From the NCBI GenBank assembly GCA_947453885.1, contig CANGIF010000008.1, positions 24,679 to 88,678 of the forward strand: 64,000 nt of DNA, in the 5' to 3' direction. The position numbers and the translations under genes are program-made. This DNA comes from Flavobacteriaceae bacterium (GTDB lineage: Bacteria > Bacteroidota > Bacteroidia > Flavobacteriales > Flavobacteriaceae). Shown one piece after another: positions 34,743 through 41,661 of this stretch (the first letter of the stretch is position 1; every line of letters begins with the position of its first letter). The notes below the pieces were generated by a model. The model was not told where the DNA came from. It saw only the letters and a list, made by a program, of their open reading frames with translations, and ran no database searches.

Positions 34743-34745
34743 GAT

Positions 34746-35741
34746 ATGTTCCCATTACAAAGAGGCAGAAGATTACGCGTTAACGAATCCATTCGTTCTT
34801 TAGTACGCGAAACAACATTAAGTCCATCCGATTTTATGTTCCCAATGTTCATTGCAGAAGGTGAAAACTACAAAGTAGAAATTTCGTCCATGCCCGGAAT
34901 TTTCCGTCGTTCGATTGATTTAACTGTGGAAGAAGTAAAAGAACTTTTTGCACTTGGAATTCGTGCCGTAAACATTTACGTAAAAGTAGATGAATCTCTA
35001 AAAGACAACACCGGAAAAGAAGCTTGGAATCCCAACGGATTAATGCAACGCGCCATCAAAGCAATCAAATCGGCTTGTCCAGAAATGATTGTGATGCCCG
35101 ATGTGGCTTTAGATCCGTATTCCATTTACGGTCATGACGGAATAATAGAAAACGGCGATATTGCCAACGATGCCACCAACGATGCTTTAGTAAAAATGGC
35201 CGTTTCTCACGCGCAAGCTGGAGCCGATTTTGTAGCGCCAAGTGATATGATGGACGGACGTGTGTTGCGTTTGCGTCAAGGTTTAGACGCTGCAGGATTT
35301 TCAAATGTGGGCATTATGAGTTATTCGGCTAAATATGCTTCGGCATTTTACGGACCATTTCGCGATGCTTTAGATTCTGCGCCAAGAGAAGCTGATGTCG
35401 AAGTACCTAAAGACAAAAAAACCTATCAAATGGATTACGCCAACCGCATCGAAGCCATAAAAGAAGCCTTAATGGATGTTGAAGAAGGCGCCGATATGGT
35501 GATGGTTAAACCAGGAATTGCCTATCTTGATATCGTTCGTGAAGTGAAAAATGCCGTGAATGTTCCTGTAACCGTTTTCCACGTTTCAGGCGAATACGCT
35601 ATGATAAAAGCGGCTTCCGAAAGAGGTTGGCTCGATCATGACAAGATTATGATGGAACAATTAATGTGCATCAAAAGAGCTGGTGCGAGTTTAATTTCGA
35701 CTTATTTTGCTAAAGAAGCAGCGATTATTTTAAATAAATAA
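34746..35741 (+). CDS. hemB: Delta-aminolevulinic acid dehydratase (porphobilinogen synthase)
   Basis: 331 residues. The two active-site lysines are in SYSAKYASAFYGPFRDA and in VMVKPGIAYLDI. The metal loop reads VALDPYSIYGHDGII and lacks the three cysteines that bind catalytic zinc in the E. coli and animal enzymes, so this should be the magnesium- or potassium-dependent type. The enzyme condenses two 5-aminolevulinate molecules into porphobilinogen. It starts three bases after heptamer array C, so its natural leader has been replaced by the inserted block; expression presumably depends on read-through from hemF. Confidence 0.96.
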   Translation: MFPLQRGRRLRVNESIRSLVRETTLSPSDFMFPMFIAEGENYKVEISSMPGIFRRSIDLTVEEVKELFALGIRAVNIYVKVDESLKDNTGKEAWNPNGLMQRAIKAIKSACPEMIVMPDVALDPYSIYGHDGIIENGDIANDATNDALVKMAVSHAQAGADFVAPSDMMDGRVLRLRQGLDAAGFSNVGIMSYSAKYASAFYGPFRDALDSAPREADVEVPKDKKTYQMDYANRIEAIKEALMDVEEGADMVMVKPGIAYLDIVREVKNAVNVPVTVFHVSGEYAMIKAASERGWLDHDKIMMEQLMCIKRAGASLISTYFAKEAAIILNK

Positions 35742-35830
35742 TGAAATGAGCATAAACGGAATTTGATTGAAAATAACAATGACGATATGCGAATTACACA
35801 TGACCTTTTAAAAACAATAAATAATAACAC

Positions 35831-36217
35831 ATGAAAAAAGTTGTATTTTTAGTTATCTTTTTAACATTTTTATCTTGTAAAAAAGAAGCGACAGAACCTT
35901 TTGGTAAACCAGTACAAACGGGAGATAAAACGGCTACCAGTTCAATTGATTTAGGCAAAACTATTTTTGAAGGAAAAGGAATGTGTATAAATTGTCATAA
36001 AACAGATGCGAAAATAGTTGGTCCAAGTTTACAAGACATTGCTCAAATTTACAAAGAGAAAAATGGGAATTTACTCGCGTTTTTAAAAGAAGAGGCAGCA
36101 CCAATTGTTGACCCTTCCCAGTATGAAATAATGAAATCTAATTTCTCAATTACCAAAACACTATCAAAAGAGGAGTTACATGGACTTGAAACCTACATCA
36201 ATTCATTTGGAAAATGA
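35831..36217 (+). CDS. Monoheme cytochrome c lipoprotein
   Basis: 128 residues with a lipoprotein signal (VFLVIFLTFLSCKKEA, lipidated cysteine in LSC) and one c-type heme site, CINCH, in GKGMCINCHKTDAKIVGPSL. An axial methionine is likely in YEIMKSNFSI near the C-terminus. It is a small electron carrier tethered to the periplasmic face of a membrane. Its place directly behind hemB at the end of the heme operon suits a heme-requiring product, although the 89-base spacer leaves room for a separate promoter. Confidence 0.85.
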   Translation: MKKVVFLVIFLTFLSCKKEATEPFGKPVQTGDKTATSSIDLGKTIFEGKGMCINCHKTDAKIVGPSLQDIAQIYKEKNGNLLAFLKEEAAPIVDPSQYEIMKSNFSITKTLSKEELHGLETYINSFGK

Positions 36218-36251
36218 ATGTAGTTGTTGTTATAAACCATCACTTTGATAG

Positions 36252-36291
36252 ATTTTCAATTTTAAAAACGCTAGTTTTTGAAATTGAAAAT
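36252..36291 (+). other. Long hairpin after the cytochrome c gene
   Basis: An 18-base stem with one T/G wobble: ATTTTCAATTTTAAAAAC (36252-36269), loop GCTA, and its complement to 36291. It lies 34 bases after the cytochrome stop. There is no T-run behind it, so it may stabilise the mRNA 3' end or be a small RNA fold rather than a classical terminator. Confidence 0.45.
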
Positions 36292-36449
36292 GGTATCTAA
36301 AATTACTGAAAAAATTACATCTAAAAGGGAGTACACCCAACGGATTATCTTAAAAGTTCTCTATAGGTGTAGATATATCGCTATAAATTTGCTTCAAACT
36401 TATCCATTAGTTTAATTTCGCAATACATAAACTAGCTAAAGTTTCCATA

Positions 36450-37148
36450 ATGAGTTCCCACTTTTCTGACAACAAACATATTGGAATAGCAGCCACTTTT
36501 TCAGAATTAGTTGGTACCGATTTTAATGGAGATAAGAATGCCCTTTGCTGGTTCCGAAATTTAGAAGGCGATTTCAATGAGCTAGTAAATAAACTACAAT
36601 TAAATGAAAATATAACTGAAGTGGAGACTATTGACCTCTTAGCACTCCAACTTTCCGAACAGGGAAATAAAGCTCGAGAAATCATTTTAAAGGATTTAAA
36701 AGTATTAACCGATTTCGGAGCTGCTCCAGTTCTTAATTTACTGAAATGTTACGAACGAGATGACGCCTTTGATTTCATTTCCACTGATGTGTATTCCTAT
36801 CATGTAGATCGTTCGCCTGTGGCTACGGATACTTTTTTATGCACCTACTACGGAGCGGCAAGTGAAATAATTCCTAATGAATACGCAAAGCAAAAAATAC
36901 TAATTCCTGAAATTAGAGAACAGTTGAAAGCACTTCATAACGGTCCGTCAGAAGATTTGGAAGACTTTTTAAAGGACAATTATTTTGATTTGCATTATCA
37001 GGTGCAACCTCAAGCAACGCCTATAAATTTAGGAGTAGGGCATCTTTGGCGTTTGGCGGTAGATCATCCAGAAAAACAAGTCCTCCCCTGTATTCACCGA
37101 GCCCCCATAGAAAAGGAGGGAGAATATCGTTTGTTGTTGATTTGTTGA
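36450..37148 (+). CDS. DUF1826-like protein with possible iron/2-oxoglutarate-type residues
   Basis: 232 residues with no signal peptide. The middle reads FISTDVYSYHVDRSPVATDTFLCTYYGAASEII and the end CIHRAPIEKEGEYRLLLIC, split here as YSYHVDRSPV, FLCTYYGAAS and HRAPIEKEGEYRLLL. The order HxD, later His and then Arg resembles the metal and 2-oxoglutarate ligands of dioxygenases, and the general pattern resembles DUF1826 proteins. Both ideas are tentative; I cannot confirm a family. It stands alone between the heme operon and the convergent olsF-like gene, with no promoter box that I recognise. Confidence 0.5.
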   Translation: MSSHFSDNKHIGIAATFSELVGTDFNGDKNALCWFRNLEGDFNELVNKLQLNENITEVETIDLLALQLSEQGNKAREIILKDLKVLTDFGAAPVLNLLKCYERDDAFDFISTDVYSYHVDRSPVATDTFLCTYYGAASEIIPNEYAKQKILIPEIREQLKALHNGPSEDLEDFLKDNYFDLHYQVQPQATPINLGVGHLWRLAVDHPEKQVLPCIHRAPIEKEGEYRLLLIC

Positions 37149-37275
37149 AAAGCAGGCACGTTTTTTAAAAGACTCGAATTGATGTGCTTCTAAATTTAAT
37201 TTTTCTTTTCAAATTTAAGTTGGCACAAAAAAAATCAAAGTAACATCCGCTTTTTAATTGCTAAATTTTAAAGAA

Positions 37276-39078
37276 TTACTCTCCTTTTTCAGCTAATTTT
37301 CGCTCCAATTCTGCTTGGAATTCTTCCATTACTGGTTTGACAGTATCTTCAGGTAAATCTGCAATTCTAATATACATTAACCCGTCAATTGCATTGTTAA
37401 ACAAGGGATCTACATTAAAAGCTACTAATTTTGCGTTTTGTTTGATGTATTTTTTTATCAAAACGGGTAGTCTTAAATTACCCGGTTCTAATTCGTCAAT
37501 AATTTTATCAAATTTATTCAAATCCGATTCGGCTTCATCAAAAATAAAGTCCTTATCCGCATCTTTTAGTTTTACTTTAAATTCTTTTTTGGGATGCACG
37601 TATTGCGCCACATAAGGGTCGTAATAATTCGATTTCATGAACTCAATCATCAGTGATTTTGAAAAATCAGAAAATTGATTGCTAATACTAACACCACCTA
37701 ATAAAAATTTATGTTCAGGATATCGAAGCGTGGTGTGGATAATGCCGCGCCATAATAAAAATAACGGCATTGGTTTTTGTTGGTACTCTTTAATAATGAA
37801 AGCGCGCCCCATTTCAATGGATTTGCTCATCATGTCTTTTAGTTCGGATTCAATTCGGAATAATTCACTCAAATAAAATCCTTCAAAACCATATTTTGGA
37901 TAAATTTCCGAACCCAATCCCATTCGATAAGCACCTGCAATTTTTTTAGCTTCGTCATCCCACAGAAACATGTGGTGGTAATAGGTATCGTATTTATCTA
38001 AATCAATTGGTTTGTTTGTTCCTTCGCCGACTTCTCTAAATGTTGTTTCCCTTAAACGACCAATTTCATGTAGTATGTTTGGAATTTTTTCAGCCTCTGT
38101 AAAAAACACTTCGTAATTTTTACTTTGTAAATATCTCCCATCTGTTTTACGTAGCTTTTCGATTTCTTCAATCATTTTTTCTGTGTTGGCAGGGGTTACT
38201 ATTTTTTTTGGCGCTTTAGGAATTTTTAGAGTTGGAGGCACTAAAAGCTTGTGCTCTTTTTCAAAAGGATTGGCCAACATGTAGGTTTTTTTTCTTAAAA
38301 ATTCCGAAAATTCCTCAATGGTTTGGTGCTCGTTTTGTTCTGCTACCGAAATAGGTTTGCCAATTCTAACTTTAATAATTCTGTTTTTTTGGGTTAATAC
38401 TTCCGATGGTAATTTTGCTGTTCGGAGTGTATCATCAATTTTTGAAAGAAAATAAAACAACCTACTGTTTTTAGCATGAAAATAAATCGGAACAACAGGA
38501 ACTTGCGCTTTTCTAATCACTTTAATAGCTCCTTCTTCCCACGGTTTGTCAACCACAAGTTTACCGTCTTTATATGTAGAAACTTCACCAGCAGGAAAGA
38601 TGCCCAAAGGTTTTCCGTCTTTTAAATGGCGCAAAGTCTCTTTAATTCCTATCACACTAGATTTAACATCTTTATGATTTTCAAAAGGGTTTACCGGCAT
38701 GATATATTGCTTCATGGGTTCAATTCGATGCAGCAAAAAATTAGCAATAATTTTAAAATTAGGTTCGCGTTCTAGCATTAATTTCAACAACAAAATACCG
38801 TCTATTCCTCCAAGGGGATGATTGGAAACTGTAATATAAGCCCCATCTTTTGGAATTCTTTTTAAATCTTCTTCGGGAATTTCAAATTGAATGTGGAATT
38901 CTTTTACAATAGCGTTAAGAAACTCCAACTCTTTTAAATGTTTATTTCTATCATAAAACTTATTGATGGTAGAAATTTTTAGAACTTTCATTAAAAGCCA
39001 GCCAGAAAAGGTTCCTAGAACCCCATATTTATCCGTGTTTATTGCTTTTGCAACTTCCTTAGCTGTAACTAAACCCAT
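37276..39078 (-). CDS. olsF: Bifunctional ornithine-lipid acyltransferase, OlsF-like
   Basis: 600 residues from the ATG at 39078; the promoter at 39104-39132 lies inside the longer frame and supports this start. The N-terminal half is a PlsC/OlsA-type O-acyltransferase with the catalytic histidine and aspartate in SNHPLGGIDG (histidine near residue 87), FPAGEVSTYKDG and VPIYFHAKNS. The C-terminal half is an OlsB/GNAT-like N-acyltransferase domain (RLRETTFREVGEG, YRMGLGSEIYPKYG, FYLSELFRI). This fused order is that of OlsF, which makes ornithine lipids from ornithine in flavobacteria and Serratia. It acts at the inner membrane. The closing ~90 residues have no assigned role. Confidence 0.72.
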   Translation of the reverse strand: MGLVTAKEVAKAINTDKYGVLGTFSGWLLMKVLKISTINKFYDRNKHLKELEFLNAIVKEFHIQFEIPEEDLKRIPKDGAYITVSNHPLGGIDGILLLKLMLEREPNFKIIANFLLHRIEPMKQYIMPVNPFENHKDVKSSVIGIKETLRHLKDGKPLGIFPAGEVSTYKDGKLVVDKPWEEGAIKVIRKAQVPVVPIYFHAKNSRLFYFLSKIDDTLRTAKLPSEVLTQKNRIIKVRIGKPISVAEQNEHQTIEEFSEFLRKKTYMLANPFEKEHKLLVPPTLKIPKAPKKIVTPANTEKMIEEIEKLRKTDGRYLQSKNYEVFFTEAEKIPNILHEIGRLRETTFREVGEGTNKPIDLDKYDTYYHHMFLWDDEAKKIAGAYRMGLGSEIYPKYGFEGFYLSELFRIESELKDMMSKSIEMGRAFIIKEYQQKPMPLFLLWRGIIHTTLRYPEHKFLLGGVSISNQFSDFSKSLMIEFMKSNYYDPYVAQYVHPKKEFKVKLKDADKDFIFDEAESDLNKFDKIIDELEPGNLRLPVLIKKYIKQNAKLVAFNVDPLFNNAIDGLMYIRIADLPEDTVKPVMEEFQAELERKLAEKGE

Positions 39079-39103
39079 TTGTTTTTTTGATTGGTGAACG
39101 AAA

Positions 39104-39132
39104 CAAAGATAGAAAAAACTATTAAACTCCAA
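39104..39132 (-). promoter_or_regulatory. Promoter of the olsF-like gene
   Basis: Read leftwards: TTG (39132-39130), an 18-base spacer and TATCTTTG (39111-39104), matching both Bacteroidota elements. It lies 25 bases before the chosen start codon. Confidence 0.55.
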
Positions 39133-39167
39133 TTGTCATTTACTTATATTTCTTTGAAATTTTTAGC

Positions 39168-39196
39168 TTGTTTTGTTAGGTTTTTTACTACATTTG
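39168..39196 (+). promoter_or_regulatory. Promoter of the exonuclease III gene
   Basis: TTG at 39168-39170, an 18-base spacer and TACATTTG at 39189-39196, followed 19 bases later by the xth ATG. It is back to back with the olsF promoter. Confidence 0.55.
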
Positions 39197-39215
39197 GTTT
39201 TCTAAAAATAAAGGA

Positions 39216-39977
39216 ATGAAAATAATTTCTTATAACGTAAACGGAATAAGAGCCGCCATTTCAAAAGGATTTATTGAATGGCTTCAAATTGCAAATCCAG
39301 ATGTCATCTGTTTGCAAGAAATAAAAGCTACAGAAGAGCAAATTCCAACTGCCGACCTTGAAAAAGCTGGTTATCCCTATCAATATTACTTTTCTGCTAC
39401 TAAAAAAGGGTACAGTGGCGTGGCTATTTTATCCAAACACAAGCCATTAAATGTGGCTTTTGGTACTGGAATTGAGCACATGGATTTTGAAGGACGGAAT
39501 TTACGTGCTGATTTCGATAATTTTTCGGTTATGAGTCTTTATTTGCCTTCAGGTACTAACATAGATCGTTTGCAACATAAGTTTACCTACATGGACGACT
39601 TTTATGATTATATAGACAACTTAAAAAACACGCATCCTAATTTAGTAATTTGTGGTGATTATAACATTTGTCATAAAGAAATTGACATTCACGATCCTAT
39701 TCGGAACAAAACGGTTTCCGGTTTTTTGCCCGAAGAAAGAACGTGGTTGGAACGATTTATTAGCAATGGTTTTGTTGATAGTTTTCGACATTTTAACCAA
39801 GAACCCCACCAATACAGCTGGTGGAGCTATAGAGCTGGCGCACGAGGCAACAACAAAGGATGGCGAATTGACTACAATTTGGTTTCGGAACCATTAAAAG
39901 AAAAGCTAAAAAGAGCTTTAATTTTACCCGAAGCAAAACATTCCGACCATTGTCCCGTTTTAGTAGAACTAGAATAG
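39216..39977 (+). CDS. xth: Exodeoxyribonuclease III (AP endonuclease)
   Basis: 253 residues, the normal length. The metal-binding glutamate is in ICLQEIKATEEQI, the catalytic Asp-Asn pair in VICGDYNICHKEID and the closing Asp-His pair in KHSDHCPVLVEL. The enzyme cuts the backbone at abasic sites and has 3'-5' exonuclease activity in base-excision repair. It has its own promoter, divergent from olsF. The OmpA-family gene follows 20 bases after the stop codon. Confidence 0.95.
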   Translation: MKIISYNVNGIRAAISKGFIEWLQIANPDVICLQEIKATEEQIPTADLEKAGYPYQYYFSATKKGYSGVAILSKHKPLNVAFGTGIEHMDFEGRNLRADFDNFSVMSLYLPSGTNIDRLQHKFTYMDDFYDYIDNLKNTHPNLVICGDYNICHKEIDIHDPIRNKTVSGFLPEERTWLERFISNGFVDSFRHFNQEPHQYSWWSYRAGARGNNKGWRIDYNLVSEPLKEKLKRALILPEAKHSDHCPVLVELE

Positions 39978-39997
39978 TAACCTTTAAATTTTATACC

Positions 39998-40960
39998 ATG
40001 ATAAAAAAAATTTCAATTTCACTTTTGGTTTTAGCACTATCAACTTCGTGTGTGTCTAAAAAGATTTACACTGATTTAGAAAACAAATTTGCCGAACTCA
40101 AAAAAGAAAACAGAAAAGTAGCAGATGAGAATGAAGTATTGCTTAAAGCTAAAAACCAGTTGGAAAACGATGCGACGACTCAAAAAGCGGCTTATGATAA
40201 ACTAAAAGCAGAACACGACAAATTACTGTCTGACTATACTGTAGCAGAAAAAAATCTAAAAACACTCCAAGGATCTTACGGTGCATTAGAAAAAAACAGT
40301 AACGAATCGTTACAAACAAACATGGCAAAAAACCGCGAACTTTTGGCACAATTAGAAGCTAAAGAGAAAGCACTAGCTGCCGAACAAGCACGTTTTAACA
40401 AAACCAAATCCGATTTAGCCGATAACTCAAAACGTTTGAGCGAACTAGAAGCAATGTTATCCAACAAAGACGCTAGCATGAAAAAGTTAAAAGAAACATT
40501 GTCGAAAGCTTTGAATAGTTTTGAAGGAAAAGGACTTACAGTTGAACAAAAAAACGGAAAAGTGTATGTTTCAATGGAAAACAAGCTGTTGTTCAACACA
40601 GGAAGTTGGGCAGTTGGTACTGAAGGGCGAAAAGCAGTGGTGGAAGTTGCTAAAGTGCTTGCTGATAACCCTGAAATTTCGGTATTAATAGAAGGACATA
40701 CAGACAATGCAAAATTCAGTGGGGCAGTAGGACAGATAGAAAATAACTGGGATTTATCAACTAAAAGAGCTACTGCAATTGTCAATATTTTAGGGGAGAA
40801 TGCAAAAGTAAACAAGCAAAATTTAACCGCTGCTGGACGAGGAGAATTTGCCCCAATTACTACCAATGACACCCCTGAAGGGAAAGCCAAAAATCGTAGA
40901 ATTGAAATTATTCTGACACCAAAATTAGACGAAATTTCAAAAATGTTAAACGAATTTTAA
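39998..40960 (+). CDS. OmpA-family lipoprotein with coiled coil
   Basis: 320 residues from the ATG at 39998, where a lipoprotein signal begins (MIKKISISLLVLALSTSC). A long charged helical region (about residues 25-170, rich in E, K, L and A in heptads) should form a coiled coil reaching from the outer membrane, followed by an OmpA peptidoglycan-binding domain with LLFNTGSWAVG, LIEGHTDNAKF, TKRATAIVNIL and KNRRIEIIL. The role is structural: tethering the outer membrane to the cell wall. A strong terminator follows. Confidence 0.88.
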   Translation: MIKKISISLLVLALSTSCVSKKIYTDLENKFAELKKENRKVADENEVLLKAKNQLENDATTQKAAYDKLKAEHDKLLSDYTVAEKNLKTLQGSYGALEKNSNESLQTNMAKNRELLAQLEAKEKALAAEQARFNKTKSDLADNSKRLSELEAMLSNKDASMKKLKETLSKALNSFEGKGLTVEQKNGKVYVSMENKLLFNTGSWAVGTEGRKAVVEVAKVLADNPEISVLIEGHTDNAKFSGAVGQIENNWDLSTKRATAIVNILGENAKVNKQNLTAAGRGEFAPITTNDTPEGKAKNRRIEIILTPKLDEISKMLNEF

Positions 40961-40983
40961 CAGTTAAAAAACAATATACAAAG

Positions 40984-41016
40984 GAGGCTCTAAATACACA
41001 GAGCCTCTTTTTTTTT
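40984..41016 (+). terminator. Intrinsic terminator after the OmpA-family gene
   Basis: 8-base stem, GAGGCTCT (40984-40991) with AGAGCCTC (41000-41007), an 8-base loop and a run of nine T. Confidence 0.9.
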
Positions 41017-41061
41017 AATAATTCAAAAAAATTAAACAATTTTTCATATTGTAAATTTTTT

Positions 41062-41505
41062 TTATTTCCGCTTCTCTGCAAAAAAAAGCTGCATCAAATC
41101 AGCAGCTTCGGTTGCTAAAACCCCTCGAATAACTTCTGTTTTTGGGTGCAATTGGGTACCCATTTTTTCAAAACCACGGGACGCATCACTGGCTCCAAAA
41201 ACTATTTTTGAAATTTGACTCCAGTACAATGCACCCGCACACATTTGGCAGGGTTCTAAAGTTACATATAGCGTACAGTCTTTTAAATATTTACCTCCTA
41301 AAAAATTGGATGCAGCTGTAATTGTTTGCATTTCGGCATGAGCCGTTACATCGTTTAAAAGTTCAGTTAAATTATGCCCTTTAGCAATTACCCTATTTTG
41401 AATTACAATGATTGCACCAACAGGAATTTCACCTGCTTCAAAAGCAATATGCGCTTCTTGCAAGGCTTTTTTCATAAAATACTCGTCTGTAAAAATAGTT
41501 TCCAT
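41062..41505 (-). CDS. tadA: tRNA-specific adenosine deaminase
   Basis: 147 residues from the ATG at 41505; a promoter box ends only four bases before it, which argues against the longer frame from 41529. Zinc ligands and the catalytic glutamate are in DVTAHAEMQTI and LEPCQMCAGALYWS, the standard deaminase pattern. TadA converts A34 of tRNA-Arg(ACG) to inosine and is essential in most bacteria. It faces the OmpA-family gene and is divergent from dxs. Confidence 0.93.
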   Translation of the reverse strand: METIFTDEYFMKKALQEAHIAFEAGEIPVGAIIVIQNRVIAKGHNLTELLNDVTAHAEMQTITAASNFLGGKYLKDCTLYVTLEPCQMCAGALYWSQISKIVFGASDASRGFEKMGTQLHPKTEVIRGVLATEAADLMQLFFAEKRK

Positions 41506-41509
41506 TTGG

Positions 41510-41517
41510 CAAATGTA
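41510..41517 (-). promoter_or_regulatory. -7 promoter box TACATTTG directly before tadA
   Basis: Read leftwards, TACATTTG (41517-41510) fits TAnnTTTG and ends four bases before the ATG, so the transcript may begin at or within a base or two of the start codon. Confidence 0.45.
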
Positions 41518-41617
41518 CAATTTTGACATAGTATATCAGTATCTTATTAAATGCTAGCAGATGTATATAAAATAATAAATAGGTGTTTGATTGCGTTCAG
41601 ACAAATAATAGTTTCTG

Positions 41618-41647
41618 TTGTTGCTGAAAATAAATAGTGTAAATTTG
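41618..41647 (+). promoter_or_regulatory. Promoter of dxs
   Basis: TTG at 41618-41620, a 19-base spacer and TAAATTTG at 41640-41647; the dxs ATG follows 14 bases later. Confidence 0.55.
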
Positions 41648-41661
41648 TTTTTTAATTCAAA

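Larger units (their letters stand above)
34266..34743 (+). mobile_element. Candidate inserted element: four-helix-bundle gene bracketed by heptamer arrays
   Basis: A ~478-base block between hemF and hemB. Its left part holds two five-unit heptamer arrays facing each other (34266-34300 and 34318-34352), which share a perfect 17-base inverted repeat, AGCTTTCAGCCATTAGC (34273-34289) and its complement (34332-34348). The four-helix-bundle gene follows, and a third five-unit array closes the block (34708-34742) just before hemB. Both boundaries fall on gene ends: the hemF stop lies in the first array and the four-helix gene's stop in the third. No transposase or target-site duplication is visible, so the mobile nature is inferred from structure only. 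Confidence 0.5.

Noticed and set aside
34266..34743. Insertion sequence or MITE of a known family
   Set aside because: No transposase, no recognisable terminal inverted repeats at the outer ends and no target duplication; left as an unclassified candidate element.
36252..36291. Intrinsic terminator after the cytochrome c gene
   Set aside because: The stem is long but AT-rich and has no T-run after it; reported only as a hairpin.
40276..40890. 204-codon open frame on the minus strand inside the OmpA-family gene
   Set aside because: Antisense to a clear coiled-coil/OmpA coding region; the amino-acid pattern is the complement of K/E/A-rich codons and has no domain.
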